From: Microtetraspora fusca
Lineage (GTDB): Bacteria > Actinomycetota > Actinomycetes > Streptosporangiales > Streptosporangiaceae
NCBI RefSeq assembly: GCF_001570365.1
Contig: NZ_BBYK01000066.1
Location: 8,073-72,072 of the forward strand
Direction of reading: 5' to 3'
DNA length: 64,000 bases
Under the pieces are notes generated by a model that saw only the letters and a program-made list of their open reading frames with translations, was not told where the DNA came from and did not search any database. The position numbers and the translations under genes are program-made. Below are positions 8,419 through 15,851 of this stretch, one piece after another. Numbering within the stretch: position 1 is the stretch's first letter; the number at the start of each line of letters is the position of its first letter.

Positions 8419-10308
8419 CTACTCCAGGCGGAGCCGTACGACGATCGGGAGATGGTCGGAGAACGGGACCCGCGGCACGCGGGCCTCGACCGCCCGCAGC
8501 CCGGGGGAGAGGAGCACGTGGTCGATGCGCTGGGTGGGCGCGTCGGCGGGGGACGTGGGCGGGTCGCCGAGCGCCAGCAGCGGGTCGGACAGCCCGGCGG
8601 CCGTGAGGACCCGCATCGCCGGGTCGTCCGGCGTGGTGTTGAGATCGCCGGCGAGGAGCACCGGCCGTGCCGTACCGCCTCTCGGCTGCGCGAGGGCGCG
8701 GACGATCGCCGCCGCCTCCGGCGCCTGCCCGGGCGGGGCCTGCAGGTGGGTGTTGACGATGCCGACCTCCGTGCCCCCGACGGTGAGCACGATCGCCTGT
8801 GCCTGGGCCCCGGTCGGGTAGTCGTGCCGGCCGAGGGGGTGCGAGACGATCTGCCGGACCGGTAGGTTCGTCAGCAGCGCGTCTCCCCAGAGCGGGTCGG
8901 CCGCGGGGGCGAAGTAGTAGCGCATGCCGAGGCGCGCGGCGATTCTGGCCAGGTCGTCGTGCCCGCCGTTGAGCATCCAGCCCCGGTCCACCTCGCTGAG
9001 CAGCACCACGTCCGGACGTTGCGCGCGGGCCCAGTCGGCGATCCGGTCCAGGTCGAGCCGTCCCTTCAGGCCGAACCCCATGCGGATGTTGTACGTGATC
9101 AGGGTGAACTCGGGGCCGTTCGCAACACGCTCGTCGGGGACTGGGTGCCACGTCACGACGCCCGCGAGCAGCGCCAAGGGCAGCGCGGCCGGAAGCCATC
9201 TCCTGAAGGGCCACCGGGCGGGTTCGACGGGACGGCGCCAGGAGACCTTCGCGCTCACTGCCCCGACCAGCAGGACCACCCCGATCGGGATCACGACATT
9301 CGGGAACCCGAGGTCCGCGTCGTACGCCGCGTAGTAGAGGAACGTGCCGACGAGGAACACGACCATGCCCGCGAGCGCGGCCGCGCCGCTCCTGGGAGGC
9401 CGGGCGGCGGGAAGGCCGCCCAACGCGGAGAGGCGCAGGCAGCCGCCCAGGGCCAGGGGGACGAGAAGGGTGAGCGGAGAGGCCGGCATCGCGATCCAGG
9501 CGACGGTCACGAGCACCGAGATCGCCGACCACCAGCCCCAGCGGGTCGTGCGCGCGATGACGACCCCCCAACACAGGGCGACCACCTGGAGCGCCACACC
9601 GAGGGACGTGAACACCGCGGAATGCTGCTCCGACACTCCGCCGGGGAAGAGGACCGGACCCATGGTCATGCCCCCGACCAGGAGGACAGGGCCGGCGAGG
9701 AGCCACACGGCGGCGGGGGCGAGGTCGTGCGGTCGGTGCGGGAGCCGTACGGACGCGACGACGGCGGCCAGGAAGGCGGCGCAGACGGCGAGTACGGCGA
9801 TCCAGGGGAGCGGGCCGTCCCGCCAGACCAGGTCCATCCGGTCGAGCAGCAGGTGGACGCCGGTGGAGGCCGCGAGCCCGGCCGCGATGCCCATGGGTGC
9901 GGCGTCGCGCGTGGCCGTGCGGGCGGCGCCGTACAGGAAGAGCAGGCCGGCGCACACGCCGATCGCGGAGAGGTAGACCTGCGGGTCGCCGCCGTCGGCC
10001 GCCTGGAGGCCGATCCGGGCCGCGACCAGGGCGACGGCGCCGAAGAGCAGGATCGGGCGGACGCCCGTGAGACGCGCGATCGGCATCGCGGCGAAGGGCA
10101 GCACGAACCACAGCGCGGCGAAGAGTCCCATCTGTTCCGGTGGCGTCTCGCCGGCCCTGCCGTACAGGGTGATCAGGGAGGGCAGGAAGACCCGCAGCGC
10201 GTCGGTGAGCAGCAGGACGCCCAGGGCGATGGCGGCCGGAGCCGCGCACCGGGGAGTGAGCCGACGCACGATGCCGATGTCGCGGTTTTCGGTGACCTGT
10301 CCGGCCAT
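8419..10308 (-). CDS. Polytopic membrane protein with C-terminal endonuclease/exonuclease/phosphatase domain
   Basis: 629 residues. The ATG at 10306-10308 follows AGAGGAG and is preferred to the upstream in-frame start at 10365. The first 370 residues contain about ten hydrophobic helices separated by short loops. The C-terminal 230 residues are an EEP-fold domain: TLITYNIRMG, VVLLSEVDRG, NTHLQ, LLAGDLNTTPDD and PFSDHLPIVV carry the metal and phosphate ligands (Asn, Glu, His, Asp, Asn, SDH). Such enzymes cleave phosphodiesters in nucleic acids, phosphoinositides or sphingomyelin. The membrane anchor suggests an extracytoplasmic lipid- or nucleic-acid-phosphodiesterase, but the substrate is not known. 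Confidence 0.8.
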   Translation of the reverse strand: MAGQVTENRDIGIVRRLTPRCAAPAAIALGVLLLTDALRVFLPSLITLYGRAGETPPEQMGLFAALWFVLPFAAMPIARLTGVRPILLFGAVALVAARIGLQAADGGDPQVYLSAIGVCAGLLFLYGAARTATRDAAPMGIAAGLAASTGVHLLLDRMDLVWRDGPLPWIAVLAVCAAFLAAVVASVRLPHRPHDLAPAAVWLLAGPVLLVGGMTMGPVLFPGGVSEQHSAVFTSLGVALQVVALCWGVVIARTTRWGWWSAISVLVTVAWIAMPASPLTLLVPLALGGCLRLSALGGLPAARPPRSGAAALAGMVVFLVGTFLYYAAYDADLGFPNVVIPIGVVLLVGAVSAKVSWRRPVEPARWPFRRWLPAALPLALLAGVVTWHPVPDERVANGPEFTLITYNIRMGFGLKGRLDLDRIADWARAQRPDVVLLSEVDRGWMLNGGHDDLARIAARLGMRYYFAPAADPLWGDALLTNLPVRQIVSHPLGRHDYPTGAQAQAIVLTVGGTEVGIVNTHLQAPPGQAPEAAAIVRALAQPRGGTARPVLLAGDLNTTPDDPAMRVLTAAGLSDPLLALGDPPTSPADAPTQRIDHVLLSPGLRAVEARVPRVPFSDHLPIVVRLRLE

Positions 10309-10413
10309 GTGCTCTCCTCTGCCGAAGACATGAGCGATCCTCGTACTTCTTGGTTGGGAGATCAATAGCGAGGTCTCGGGGTTTCCGTCCGATGCGGGGG
10401 GATTGCCCGATCG

Positions 10414-10440
10414 CTAAGCTGGCAGGAAACTTTGCTGACC
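10414..10440. promoter_or_regulatory. Putative ROK operator upstream of ROK gene 1
   Basis: CTAAGCTGGCAGGAAACTTT is followed by GCTGA, 37 bases before the ROK 1 start. The same arrangement (CTAA-CT-CA-AAACTTT at identical spacing) occurs at 17280-17306 in front of ROK 2 and the sugar transporter. Differences are almost all purine-for-purine or pyrimidine-for-pyrimidine. AAACTTT cores are typical of ROK/NagC-like operators, so autoregulation and cross-regulation are inferred. Confidence 0.5.
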
Positions 10441-10476
10441 GGTCGCGGCGCACCTAACGGATTTTCGGGGGCGATC

Positions 10477-11670
10477 ATGGAAAGTAGGACGGCGGAGCGG
10501 CGTCCCGGCGTCCCGAGGTTGCTACGGGAGATCAACGATCGGGCCGCGCTCGAACTGCTCCTTGCCTCGGGACCACTCACTCGGGGCCAGATCGGCGAGC
10601 TGACCGGGCTGTCCAAGGTCACCGCGTCGCAGACGCTCGCCCGGCTGGAGGAGCGCGGCCTCGTCGAGGTCGTCGGCGAGCAGGCGGGCAACCGGGGTCC
10701 CAACGCCGCGCTGTACGGCGTGGTCCCCTCGTGCGGGTACGTCGCGGGGCTGGACGTGGGCCCCCGGCGGGTCGCGGCGGCGATCGCCGACATCAACGGC
10801 AAGGTGGTCGCCCAGGTCACCGTGGAGCCGGGCGAGCACGAGGACCCCGTCACCGCGGTCCACAGCGCCGTCGTCAAGGCGTGCCGGTCGGCCAAGGTGG
10901 CGCTGTCGCGGCTGCGCGGCGTTGTGATCGGCACCCCCGGCGTGGTGGATCCGCGTACCGGTGACGTGCGGTTCTCCTTCGACCTGCCGCACTGGCACGA
11001 GGGCATCCACGCGGCGCTGGCCCGGGACCTGCGGCGCGAGGTCACCATAGAGAACGACGTCAACCTCGTGGCGGTCGCGGAACGTGCCAACGGGGCGGCC
11101 CGGGACGTCGAGGACTTCGTGCTCGTCTGGGTGGGCCGCGGCATCGGCCTCGCCGTCGTCCTCGGCGGCCGGTTGCACCGCGGCAGGACCGGGAGCGCGG
11201 GCGAGATCGGCTACCTCCCCGTGCCCGGCGTGCCGCTGGCCGAGACCGTGAAGGCGACGCCCGGGCGGCTGCCCTCGCTCGCCGGCGGCCTGCAGTCCCT
11301 GGTCAGCTCCGAGGCGGTGACCGAGCTGGCCCGCGAGTACGGCTTCGTCGGCGGCAGCGCGGCCGAGTGCGTGACGGTGGCGGTGGAGGCCGGGGAGCCC
11401 GGCGCGCCGCTGCTGGACGAGATCGCCTACCGCCTGGCCCTCGGCGTCGCGTCGGTGTGTGTGGTGCTCGACCCGGGGCTGGTGGTCCTCGCCGGAGAGG
11501 TCGGCCGGGCGGGAGGCACGGAGCTGACCGCGCGGGTGGAGGAGGCGGTGGCACGGATCTGCCTGATCCGTCCCAAGGTGGTCACCACCGATGTCGAGGG
11601 CAACCCGGTGCTCCGCGGCGCCGTCCTGGCCGCGCTCGAACAGGCCCGCGAGGAGATCTTCGCCTCCTAG
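10477..11670 (+). CDS. ROK-family transcriptional repressor 1
   Basis: 397 residues from ATG 10477, which matches the start of its paralogue at 17350. The N-terminal winged helix reads RAALELLLASGPLTRGQIGE and LTGLSKVTASQTLARLEERG. The sugar-kinase-like ROK domain contains GVVIGTPGVVDP, IENDVNLVAVAER and SAGEIGYLPVPG. The usual CxCGxxGC zinc cluster after the GE motif is absent, and the catalytic Asp region reads ENDVN, so this is a sugar-sensing regulator and not a kinase. It is clearly paralogous to the gene at 17350-18510. The probable target is the intervening hexosaminidase and ABC transporter operon. Its stop codon TAG lies within the 6-bp target duplication of the adjacent insertion element. 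Confidence 0.9.
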   Translation: MESRTAERRPGVPRLLREINDRAALELLLASGPLTRGQIGELTGLSKVTASQTLARLEERGLVEVVGEQAGNRGPNAALYGVVPSCGYVAGLDVGPRRVAAAIADINGKVVAQVTVEPGEHEDPVTAVHSAVVKACRSAKVALSRLRGVVIGTPGVVDPRTGDVRFSFDLPHWHEGIHAALARDLRREVTIENDVNLVAVAERANGAARDVEDFVLVWVGRGIGLAVVLGGRLHRGRTGSAGEIGYLPVPGVPLAETVKATPGRLPSLAGGLQSLVSSEAVTELAREYGFVGGSAAECVTVAVEAGEPGAPLLDEIAYRLALGVASVCVVLDPGLVVLAGEVGRAGGTELTARVEEAVARICLIRPKVVTTDVEGNPVLRGAVLAALEQAREEIFAS

Positions 11671-11671
11671 C

Positions 11672-11696
11672 TGTGATGTCTCAGGACGTTGGTTCC
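11672..11696 (+). repeat. Left terminal inverted repeat
   Basis: The 25-bp left end matches the reverse complement of 12313-12337 at 21 of 25 positions. Mismatches lie at repeat positions 6, 7, 13 and 17. Confidence 0.75.
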
Positions 11697-11782
11697 ACGA
11701 TGTCCTCTGTGGTCAGCTGCTGGGGGAAGGTGTCGAGCGGTTCCGGCGGCTGGTGGAAGGTGACACGGTGGTCGCGTTCATC

Positions 11783-11808
11783 GGGAGCCCTGGGATCTCA
11801 GGGCTCCC
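11783..11808 (+). terminator. Perfect hairpin inside the insertion element
   Basis: GGGAGCCCTG at 11783-11792 pairs perfectly with CAGGGCTCCC at 11799-11808 around a 6-base loop. No T-run follows, so it could be a terminator for ROK gene 1 transcription or a structural part of the element. Confidence 0.5.
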
Positions 11809-11820
11809 GCGTACGGACGG

Positions 11821-12306
11821 CGCAGTGAACGCACACTGCACGCGTACGGGATCGTCGCCCATTCGGGCCGGTGGTACGTCACGGGCAAGGACGCCCGGGT
11901 CAGCGAGGATCGAACCTTCCGGCTCGAGCGCATCGCGGACGCGAGGACCCTGCCCGGCTCATTCGAAGCGCCCGTGGGTCCCGATCCGGCACAGCGCGTG
12001 TTGTCAGGGTTCGCCACGGCTGAGTACCGGCATGAGGTGACCTTGCGGATTCACGGGACAGTTGAGCAGATCCGCGCCCACCTTCCCGCCGGCATCGCGA
12101 GCCTGGCGGAGCACGAGCCCGCGACAGGCCAGGACCGGGCGGCCGAACGCTGGCTGCGCGTCGAGCTACGGGCGGCACGGCTCGACTGGCTGCCTCCGGT
12201 ACTCGCCTCACTCGACCGGCCGTTCGTCATCGAGCGCCCCGATGAACTGCGCGACCTCGTCACCGCGCTCGCCGATCGCCTCGCGTCCTACGCCCCCCAA
12301 GCCTGA
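11821..12306 (+). pseudogene. C-terminal fragment of a WYL-domain (YafY-type) regulator
   Basis: In frame with the stop at 12304-12306, translation gives TLHAYGIVAHSGRWYVTGKD followed by RVSEDRTFRLERIADARTLP. This is the WYL domain core with its conserved GRWYV and FRLERI segments. A C-terminal extension domain follows (about residues 55-160). The upstream frame meets a stop at 11761 and shows no HTH domain and no start with a ribosome binding site, so the N-terminal half is missing. The fragment lies entirely within the inverted repeats at 11672 and 12337. WYL proteins are DNA-binding regulators that sense nucleotides or other ligands; without the HTH this piece should be inactive. Confidence 0.75.
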
Positions 12307-12312
12307 CAGCGA

Positions 12313-12337
12313 GGAACCAATGTCATGAGATGTCACA
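12313..12337 (-). repeat. Right terminal inverted repeat
   Basis: Reverse-complement partner of 11672-11696, followed directly by the CCTAGC duplication. It begins 7 bases after the stop of the WYL fragment. Confidence 0.75.
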
Positions 12338-12358
12338 CCTAGCGCTTCATAACGGCGA

Positions 12359-12394
12359 ACGCCCGGCCCGCGCGGGCGAGCGCAGGCCGGGCGT
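12359..12394 (-). terminator. Terminator-like hairpin after the GH3 gene
   Basis: ACGCCCGGCC (12359-12368) and GGCCGGGCGT (12385-12394) form a perfect 10-bp stem with a 16-base loop. It lies 17 bases beyond the stop of the GH3 gene on the minus strand, at the end of the sugar operon. Confidence 0.6.
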
Positions 12395-12411
12395 CCATGC
12401 CGTTCGAGGGG

Positions 12412-13884
12412 CTACACCGTGAGCAGCTCCACTGCCGCCTGGGCGTTGGCCCGCGCGGCTCCGTAGGTCGCGATGTACGCCGCCGCCCGGGGTCGCCAGA
12501 CGGGCAGCCCCATCTCGACCACCACCCCGTCGGGGCGTTCGGCGAGGAGGGTGGACACGAGGTCGCGGCTGCCGGGGTACCGGTGCGCGTCCTTGACCAC
12601 GATGACCAGCGAGCGGCCCTCGGCGCGGCCGAGCAACTCGGCGGGCCGGGCCGTGTCCGGCTTGATCCGGACGATCTCGGCCTCGGGCAGCCACGGCGCG
12701 ACGCCCCACGGGACGTCGCCGACCGCGATCGTCGGCGGGGTGTCCACCTCGATCACGAACGGATCCACCAGGGGGGCCGGCGATCCGGAGAGGGTGACGG
12801 CGCGGCGGGCGGCGTCCAGGCCGACGATGTCGCTCTCCGCCGCCTCGTCGCGCGCGAGCGCGAACCACTCGCGCAGCCGCGCGACGCGGTCGGCGGCCTC
12901 CTCAAGGCGCGCGAGCGGCAGCCGGCCGTCGTCCACGGCCCGGATGATCTCGTCCAGGAGGCCGTGGATCTCCTGCTGCGTCGGGAGCGGCCCGAGGCAG
13001 AGCAGGTCGGCGCCCGCGGCGAGGGAGAGCACGGCGCCTCCGCCGAGTCCGACGCTCCTGGAGATCGCGTGCATGTCCAGGGCGTCGGAGATCACGACGC
13101 CGTCGTAGCCCATCTCCCCGCGCAGCAGCGTGGTCAGCGCGGCGGGGGAGAGCGTGGCGGGAGTCGTACCGGTGAGGTGCGGGACCGCCACGTGCGCCGT
13201 CATGATCGACTTGGTGTCCGCCTCGATGGCGGCGCGGAAGGGCGCCAGCTCGCGCTCCCAGAGGAGGTCGCGCGGGACGTCCACCCGCGGGATCTCCAGG
13301 TGGGAGTCCTGCTGGGTGGCGCCGTGCCCCGGGAAGTGCTTGACGCAGGCGGCGATGCCGAGCGCCTGCAGTCCGCGTACGGCGGCCACGGTGTGCCGGG
13401 AGACCAGCTCGGTGGACGAGCCGAAGGACCTGGTGCCGATCACCGGGTTGTCGTCCGCGGTGTTCACGTCGGCCACCGGGCCCATGTCGAGGTTGACGCC
13501 GGACCTGGCCAGGTCCGCCGCGATCGAGCGGTAGACCCGCTCGGTGAGCTCGACGTCGTCGACCGCGCCCAGCGCCGCGTTGCCCGGGTACGGGCTGCCG
13601 GTGTGGTACGCGATGCGGGTGACGTCGCCCCCTTCCTCGTCGAGCGAGATCACCGGGCGGCCCGCTCCGCCGAGCTGCGCGGTGAGCCGGGAGAGCTGCT
13701 CGGGACTTTCCACGTTGAATCCGAAGAGGGTGACACCGCCGAGACCGTTCTCCAGTTCGCGGAGGACCCAGTCCGGGGCGGTCGTGCCGGGGAAGGCGAC
13801 GAGCAACGTGCCGGCCGCGAGACGGTATAGCCCCCGGTTGCCGATGCTCGCGGAGAAGTCGGACATGGCTGTCTTCGGCTCCAT
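12412..13884 (-). CDS. Glycoside hydrolase family 3, beta-N-acetylhexosaminidase-like
   Basis: 490 residues. The (beta/alpha)8 GH3 domain shows GGVTLFGFN, ISLDEEGGDVTRI, CVKHFPGHGATQQDSHLEIP and GVVISDALDMHAIS. The KHFPGHG..DSH loop carries the acid/base His-Asp dyad of the NagZ branch, and the Asp of VISDALDM is the expected nucleophile. A C-terminal alpha/beta domain of about 150 residues follows. There is no signal peptide, so it acts in the cytosol on imported sugars. The branch usually removes terminal N-acetylglucosamine from chitin or peptidoglycan oligomers. It is the last gene of the transporter operon, 92 bases after permease 2 with a hairpin between. An in-frame ATG at 13866 is an alternative start. 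Confidence 0.85.
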   Translation of the reverse strand: MEPKTAMSDFSASIGNRGLYRLAAGTLLVAFPGTTAPDWVLRELENGLGGVTLFGFNVESPEQLSRLTAQLGGAGRPVISLDEEGGDVTRIAYHTGSPYPGNAALGAVDDVELTERVYRSIAADLARSGVNLDMGPVADVNTADDNPVIGTRSFGSSTELVSRHTVAAVRGLQALGIAACVKHFPGHGATQQDSHLEIPRVDVPRDLLWERELAPFRAAIEADTKSIMTAHVAVPHLTGTTPATLSPAALTTLLRGEMGYDGVVISDALDMHAISRSVGLGGGAVLSLAAGADLLCLGPLPTQQEIHGLLDEIIRAVDDGRLPLARLEEAADRVARLREWFALARDEAAESDIVGLDAARRAVTLSGSPAPLVDPFVIEVDTPPTIAVGDVPWGVAPWLPEAEIVRIKPDTARPAELLGRAEGRSLVIVVKDAHRYPGSRDLVSTLLAERPDGVVVEMGLPVWRPRAAAYIATYGAARANAQAAVELLTV

Positions 13885-13894
13885 GATTGTCGTG

Positions 13895-13925
13895 GTACGG
13901 CTCCCGCGGTGTGCCGGAGCCGTAC
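13895..13925 (-). terminator. Intercistronic hairpin between permease 2 and the GH3 gene
   Basis: GTACGGCTCC (13895-13904) pairs perfectly with GGAGCCGTAC (13916-13925) around an 11-base loop. Within the operon it could attenuate transcription into the GH3 gene or protect the upstream mRNA. Confidence 0.5.
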
Positions 13926-13976
13926 GAGATGGCGTGGATGGCGCTGATGGTTCAGCGCGCGGTGTGAAGGGCGGGT

Positions 13977-14831
13977 TCAGCCCTTGACGGCGCCCGCGAC
14001 GAGTCCGGAGACCATGCGCCGCTGCACCAGGAGGAAGAAGATGAGGACCGGGATGGTCATCAACGTCGAGGCGGCCATGATGCCGCCCCAGTCCGTCGAC
14101 CGCTGGCCGACGAAGAACTGCAGGGCGACCGGCATCGTGTAGTTGCCCTGGGTGTTGATCAGGGTCAGCGCGTAGATGAACTCGTTCCAGGTGGTGATGA
14201 ACGAGAAGATGCTGGTCGCGACCAGGCCCGGGGCCACCAGCGGGAACAGCACCCGCCAGAAGGTCGCGAACCGGCCGGCACCGTCGATCCAGGCCGCCTC
14301 CTCGACCTCCCTGGGCACCGCGGCGACGAACGTGCGCAGCATCCAGACCGAGAACGGCAGGGTGAGCCCGATGTTGACCACCACGAGGCCGATGAGCTGG
14401 TCGTACATGCCGAACCGCTTGACCATGGTGAACAGCGAGATCAGCAGCGCCTCGGCCGGCACCATCTGCACGATCAACAGCAGGATCAGGAACGAGGTGC
14501 GGAACCTGAACTTGAACCTGGCTACGGCGGTCGCGGCGAACAGCGCGAAGAGCGCGCCGATCACGACGACGCTGACCGCTACGATCGCGCTGTTCAGCAG
14601 GTACTGCCAGATCGAGTGCCCGGCCACGCCCTTGGTGAACACACGGGTGATGTGCTCGAACGACGGCGGGCTGGGGAACGGGATGAACTCGGTGGTGAAG
14701 ATCTGGTCGTTCGGTTTGAACGCGGTCGCGACCATCCAGTAGACGGGGAAGATCGCGAACAGGAACACGATGACCCCGGCGGCGTTGAGCGCGACGCGTC
14801 CGAGCCGCTTGCGGGTCAGGGCGTCGTTCAT
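13977..14831 (-). CDS. Carbohydrate ABC transporter permease (MalG type)
   Basis: 284 residues with six transmembrane helices. The EAA loop that docks the ATPase reads EEAAWIDGAGRFATFWRVLF followed by PLVAPG. LNSAIVAVSVVVIGALFALF and the final MVSGLVAGAVKG are typical of the CUT1 family second permease. The start ATG overlaps the stop of permease 1 by 4 bases. No ATPase gene is present in the operon; actinomycete CUT1 systems commonly share one multiple-sugar ATPase (MsiK) encoded elsewhere. Confidence 0.92.
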   Translation of the reverse strand: MNDALTRKRLGRVALNAAGVIVFLFAIFPVYWMVATAFKPNDQIFTTEFIPFPSPPSFEHITRVFTKGVAGHSIWQYLLNSAIVAVSVVVIGALFALFAATAVARFKFRFRTSFLILLLIVQMVPAEALLISLFTMVKRFGMYDQLIGLVVVNIGLTLPFSVWMLRTFVAAVPREVEEAAWIDGAGRFATFWRVLFPLVAPGLVATSIFSFITTWNEFIYALTLINTQGNYTMPVALQFFVGQRSTDWGGIMAASTLMTIPVLIFFLLVQRRMVSGLVAGAVKG

Positions 14832-15847
14832 CGCACGTCCTCCGTCTTCACGATCTGCCGGACGTACACGAAGGTGATCACCAGCAGGATTCCGGTCAGC
14901 ACGACCGCGATGGCGGCGCCGAGGCCCATCTTCGGCGGGTTGCTGAACGCCTCGGCGTAGCTCCACAGCGACAGGTTGAACGCGTCGCGGTTCACCGTGC
15001 CGCCGTTGAGCAGGTAGAGCTGGGTGAAGACCTTGAAGTCCCAGATGATGGACAGCACAACGAGGACCGAGAACACCGGCTTGAGCAGCGGGAAGGTGAT
15101 CTTCCTGAAGGTGGTGAACGGGCTGGAGCCGTCCATCTGCGCCGCCTCGTACATCTCCGAGGGGATGCTCTTCAGTCCGGCGAGGACCGACACCGCGATG
15201 AACGGGAACGATGCCCACACCACCGTGATGATCAGCACGAGATAGAGCGTGATCGTGTCGTTGAACCAGGGCTGGCCGCTCCAGTCGGCGCGGCCGAAGA
15301 CCAGGGTGGACAGCCAGTCGGGAAGCAGGTTCAGCGCCCAGTTGACGACGCCCGCGTCCGAGTCGAACAGCCACTTCCACACGATGGCCTGCGCCGTGGG
15401 CGGGGTCGCCCAGGCGGCCATGATGCCGACGATGACGAACATCGACATCTTCTTGCCGAGCTTGTTGAGCAGCAGGCCGACGAGCGTTCCGACCACCAGC
15501 GTCAGGGTGACCGCGGCGGCGGCGAACAGGATGGTGTTGCGCAGCGACGGCCAGAAGAGGTCGGACTCGAAGATGTGGGCGTAGTTGTCCAGCCCGACGA
15601 ACTCGGCCGGGCGGGGATTGATCGCCTTGAGCTGCGCCAGCCCGACCTTGTGGAAGGACATGTCGATGACCCGGTACAGCGGGTAGAGCAGCAGCCCCCC
15701 GATGACCAGGAGTCCGGGCAGGAGCAGGAGGTACGGAACGATCCAGTCCGGGAGGCGGCTGGGTCGGCGGGGCGGCTGTCGCAGGCGCCGCGCCGGGGCG
15801 GGGGGGTTGCCCCCGCCCCGGGACGCTGTCGACGTGTGAGTCGTCAT
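14828..15847 (-). CDS. Carbohydrate ABC transporter permease (MalF type)
   Basis: 339 residues. After a 30-residue proline/arginine-rich cytoplasmic start there are about six membrane helices (first: PYLLLLPGLLVIGGLLLYPL). The EAA motif is EMYEAAQMDGSSPFTTFRKI followed by TFPLLKP. It forms the heteromeric membrane channel with the permease encoded next. It begins 4 bases after the binding-protein stop, so all three are one transcript. Confidence 0.92.
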   Translation of the reverse strand: MTTHTSTASRGGGNPPAPARRLRQPPRRPSRLPDWIVPYLLLLPGLLVIGGLLLYPLYRVIDMSFHKVGLAQLKAINPRPAEFVGLDNYAHIFESDLFWPSLRNTILFAAAAVTLTLVVGTLVGLLLNKLGKKMSMFVIVGIMAAWATPPTAQAIVWKWLFDSDAGVVNWALNLLPDWLSTLVFGRADWSGQPWFNDTITLYLVLIITVVWASFPFIAVSVLAGLKSIPSEMYEAAQMDGSSPFTTFRKITFPLLKPVFSVLVVLSIIWDFKVFTQLYLLNGGTVNRDAFNLSLWSYAEAFSNPPKMGLGAAIAVVLTGILLVITFVYVRQIVKTEDVR

Positions 15848-15851
15848 GGCG

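Larger units (their letters stand above)
11672..12337. mobile_element. 666-bp insertion-element remnant or non-autonomous element with terminal inverted repeats
   Basis: The left end (11672-11696) begins TGTGATGTCTCAGGACGTTG. The right end (12313-12337), read on the minus strand, begins TGTGACATCTCATGACATTG. The 25-bp ends match at 21 positions and both finish GGTTCC. A perfect 6-bp duplication (CCTAGC) flanks them. No transposase can be read inside; instead there is a hairpin and the C-terminal part of a WYL regulator. The TGTGAYRTCTCA ends resemble those I remember for IS481-type elements of actinomycetes; that family assignment is unverified. It may be an internally deleted IS that picked up a host gene fragment, or a MITE-like element. 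Confidence 0.75.
11666..12343. repeat. 6-bp target-site duplication flanking the insertion element
   Basis: CCTAGC occurs immediately left (11666-11671) and immediately right (12338-12343) of the inverted repeats. The left copy contains the TAG stop codon of ROK gene 1, so the insertion did not truncate that protein. The exact match on both sides is the expected scar of transposition. Confidence 0.75.

Noticed and set aside
8959-10368. 469-residue plus-strand frame opposite the EEP-domain gene
   Set aside because: Low-complexity composition and no motif, while the minus strand has an intact metal-dependent phosphodiesterase.
12397-13830. 477-residue plus-strand frame opposite the GH3 gene
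   Set aside because: Composition is a shadow of the GH3 codons; the GH3 catalytic motifs settle the strand.
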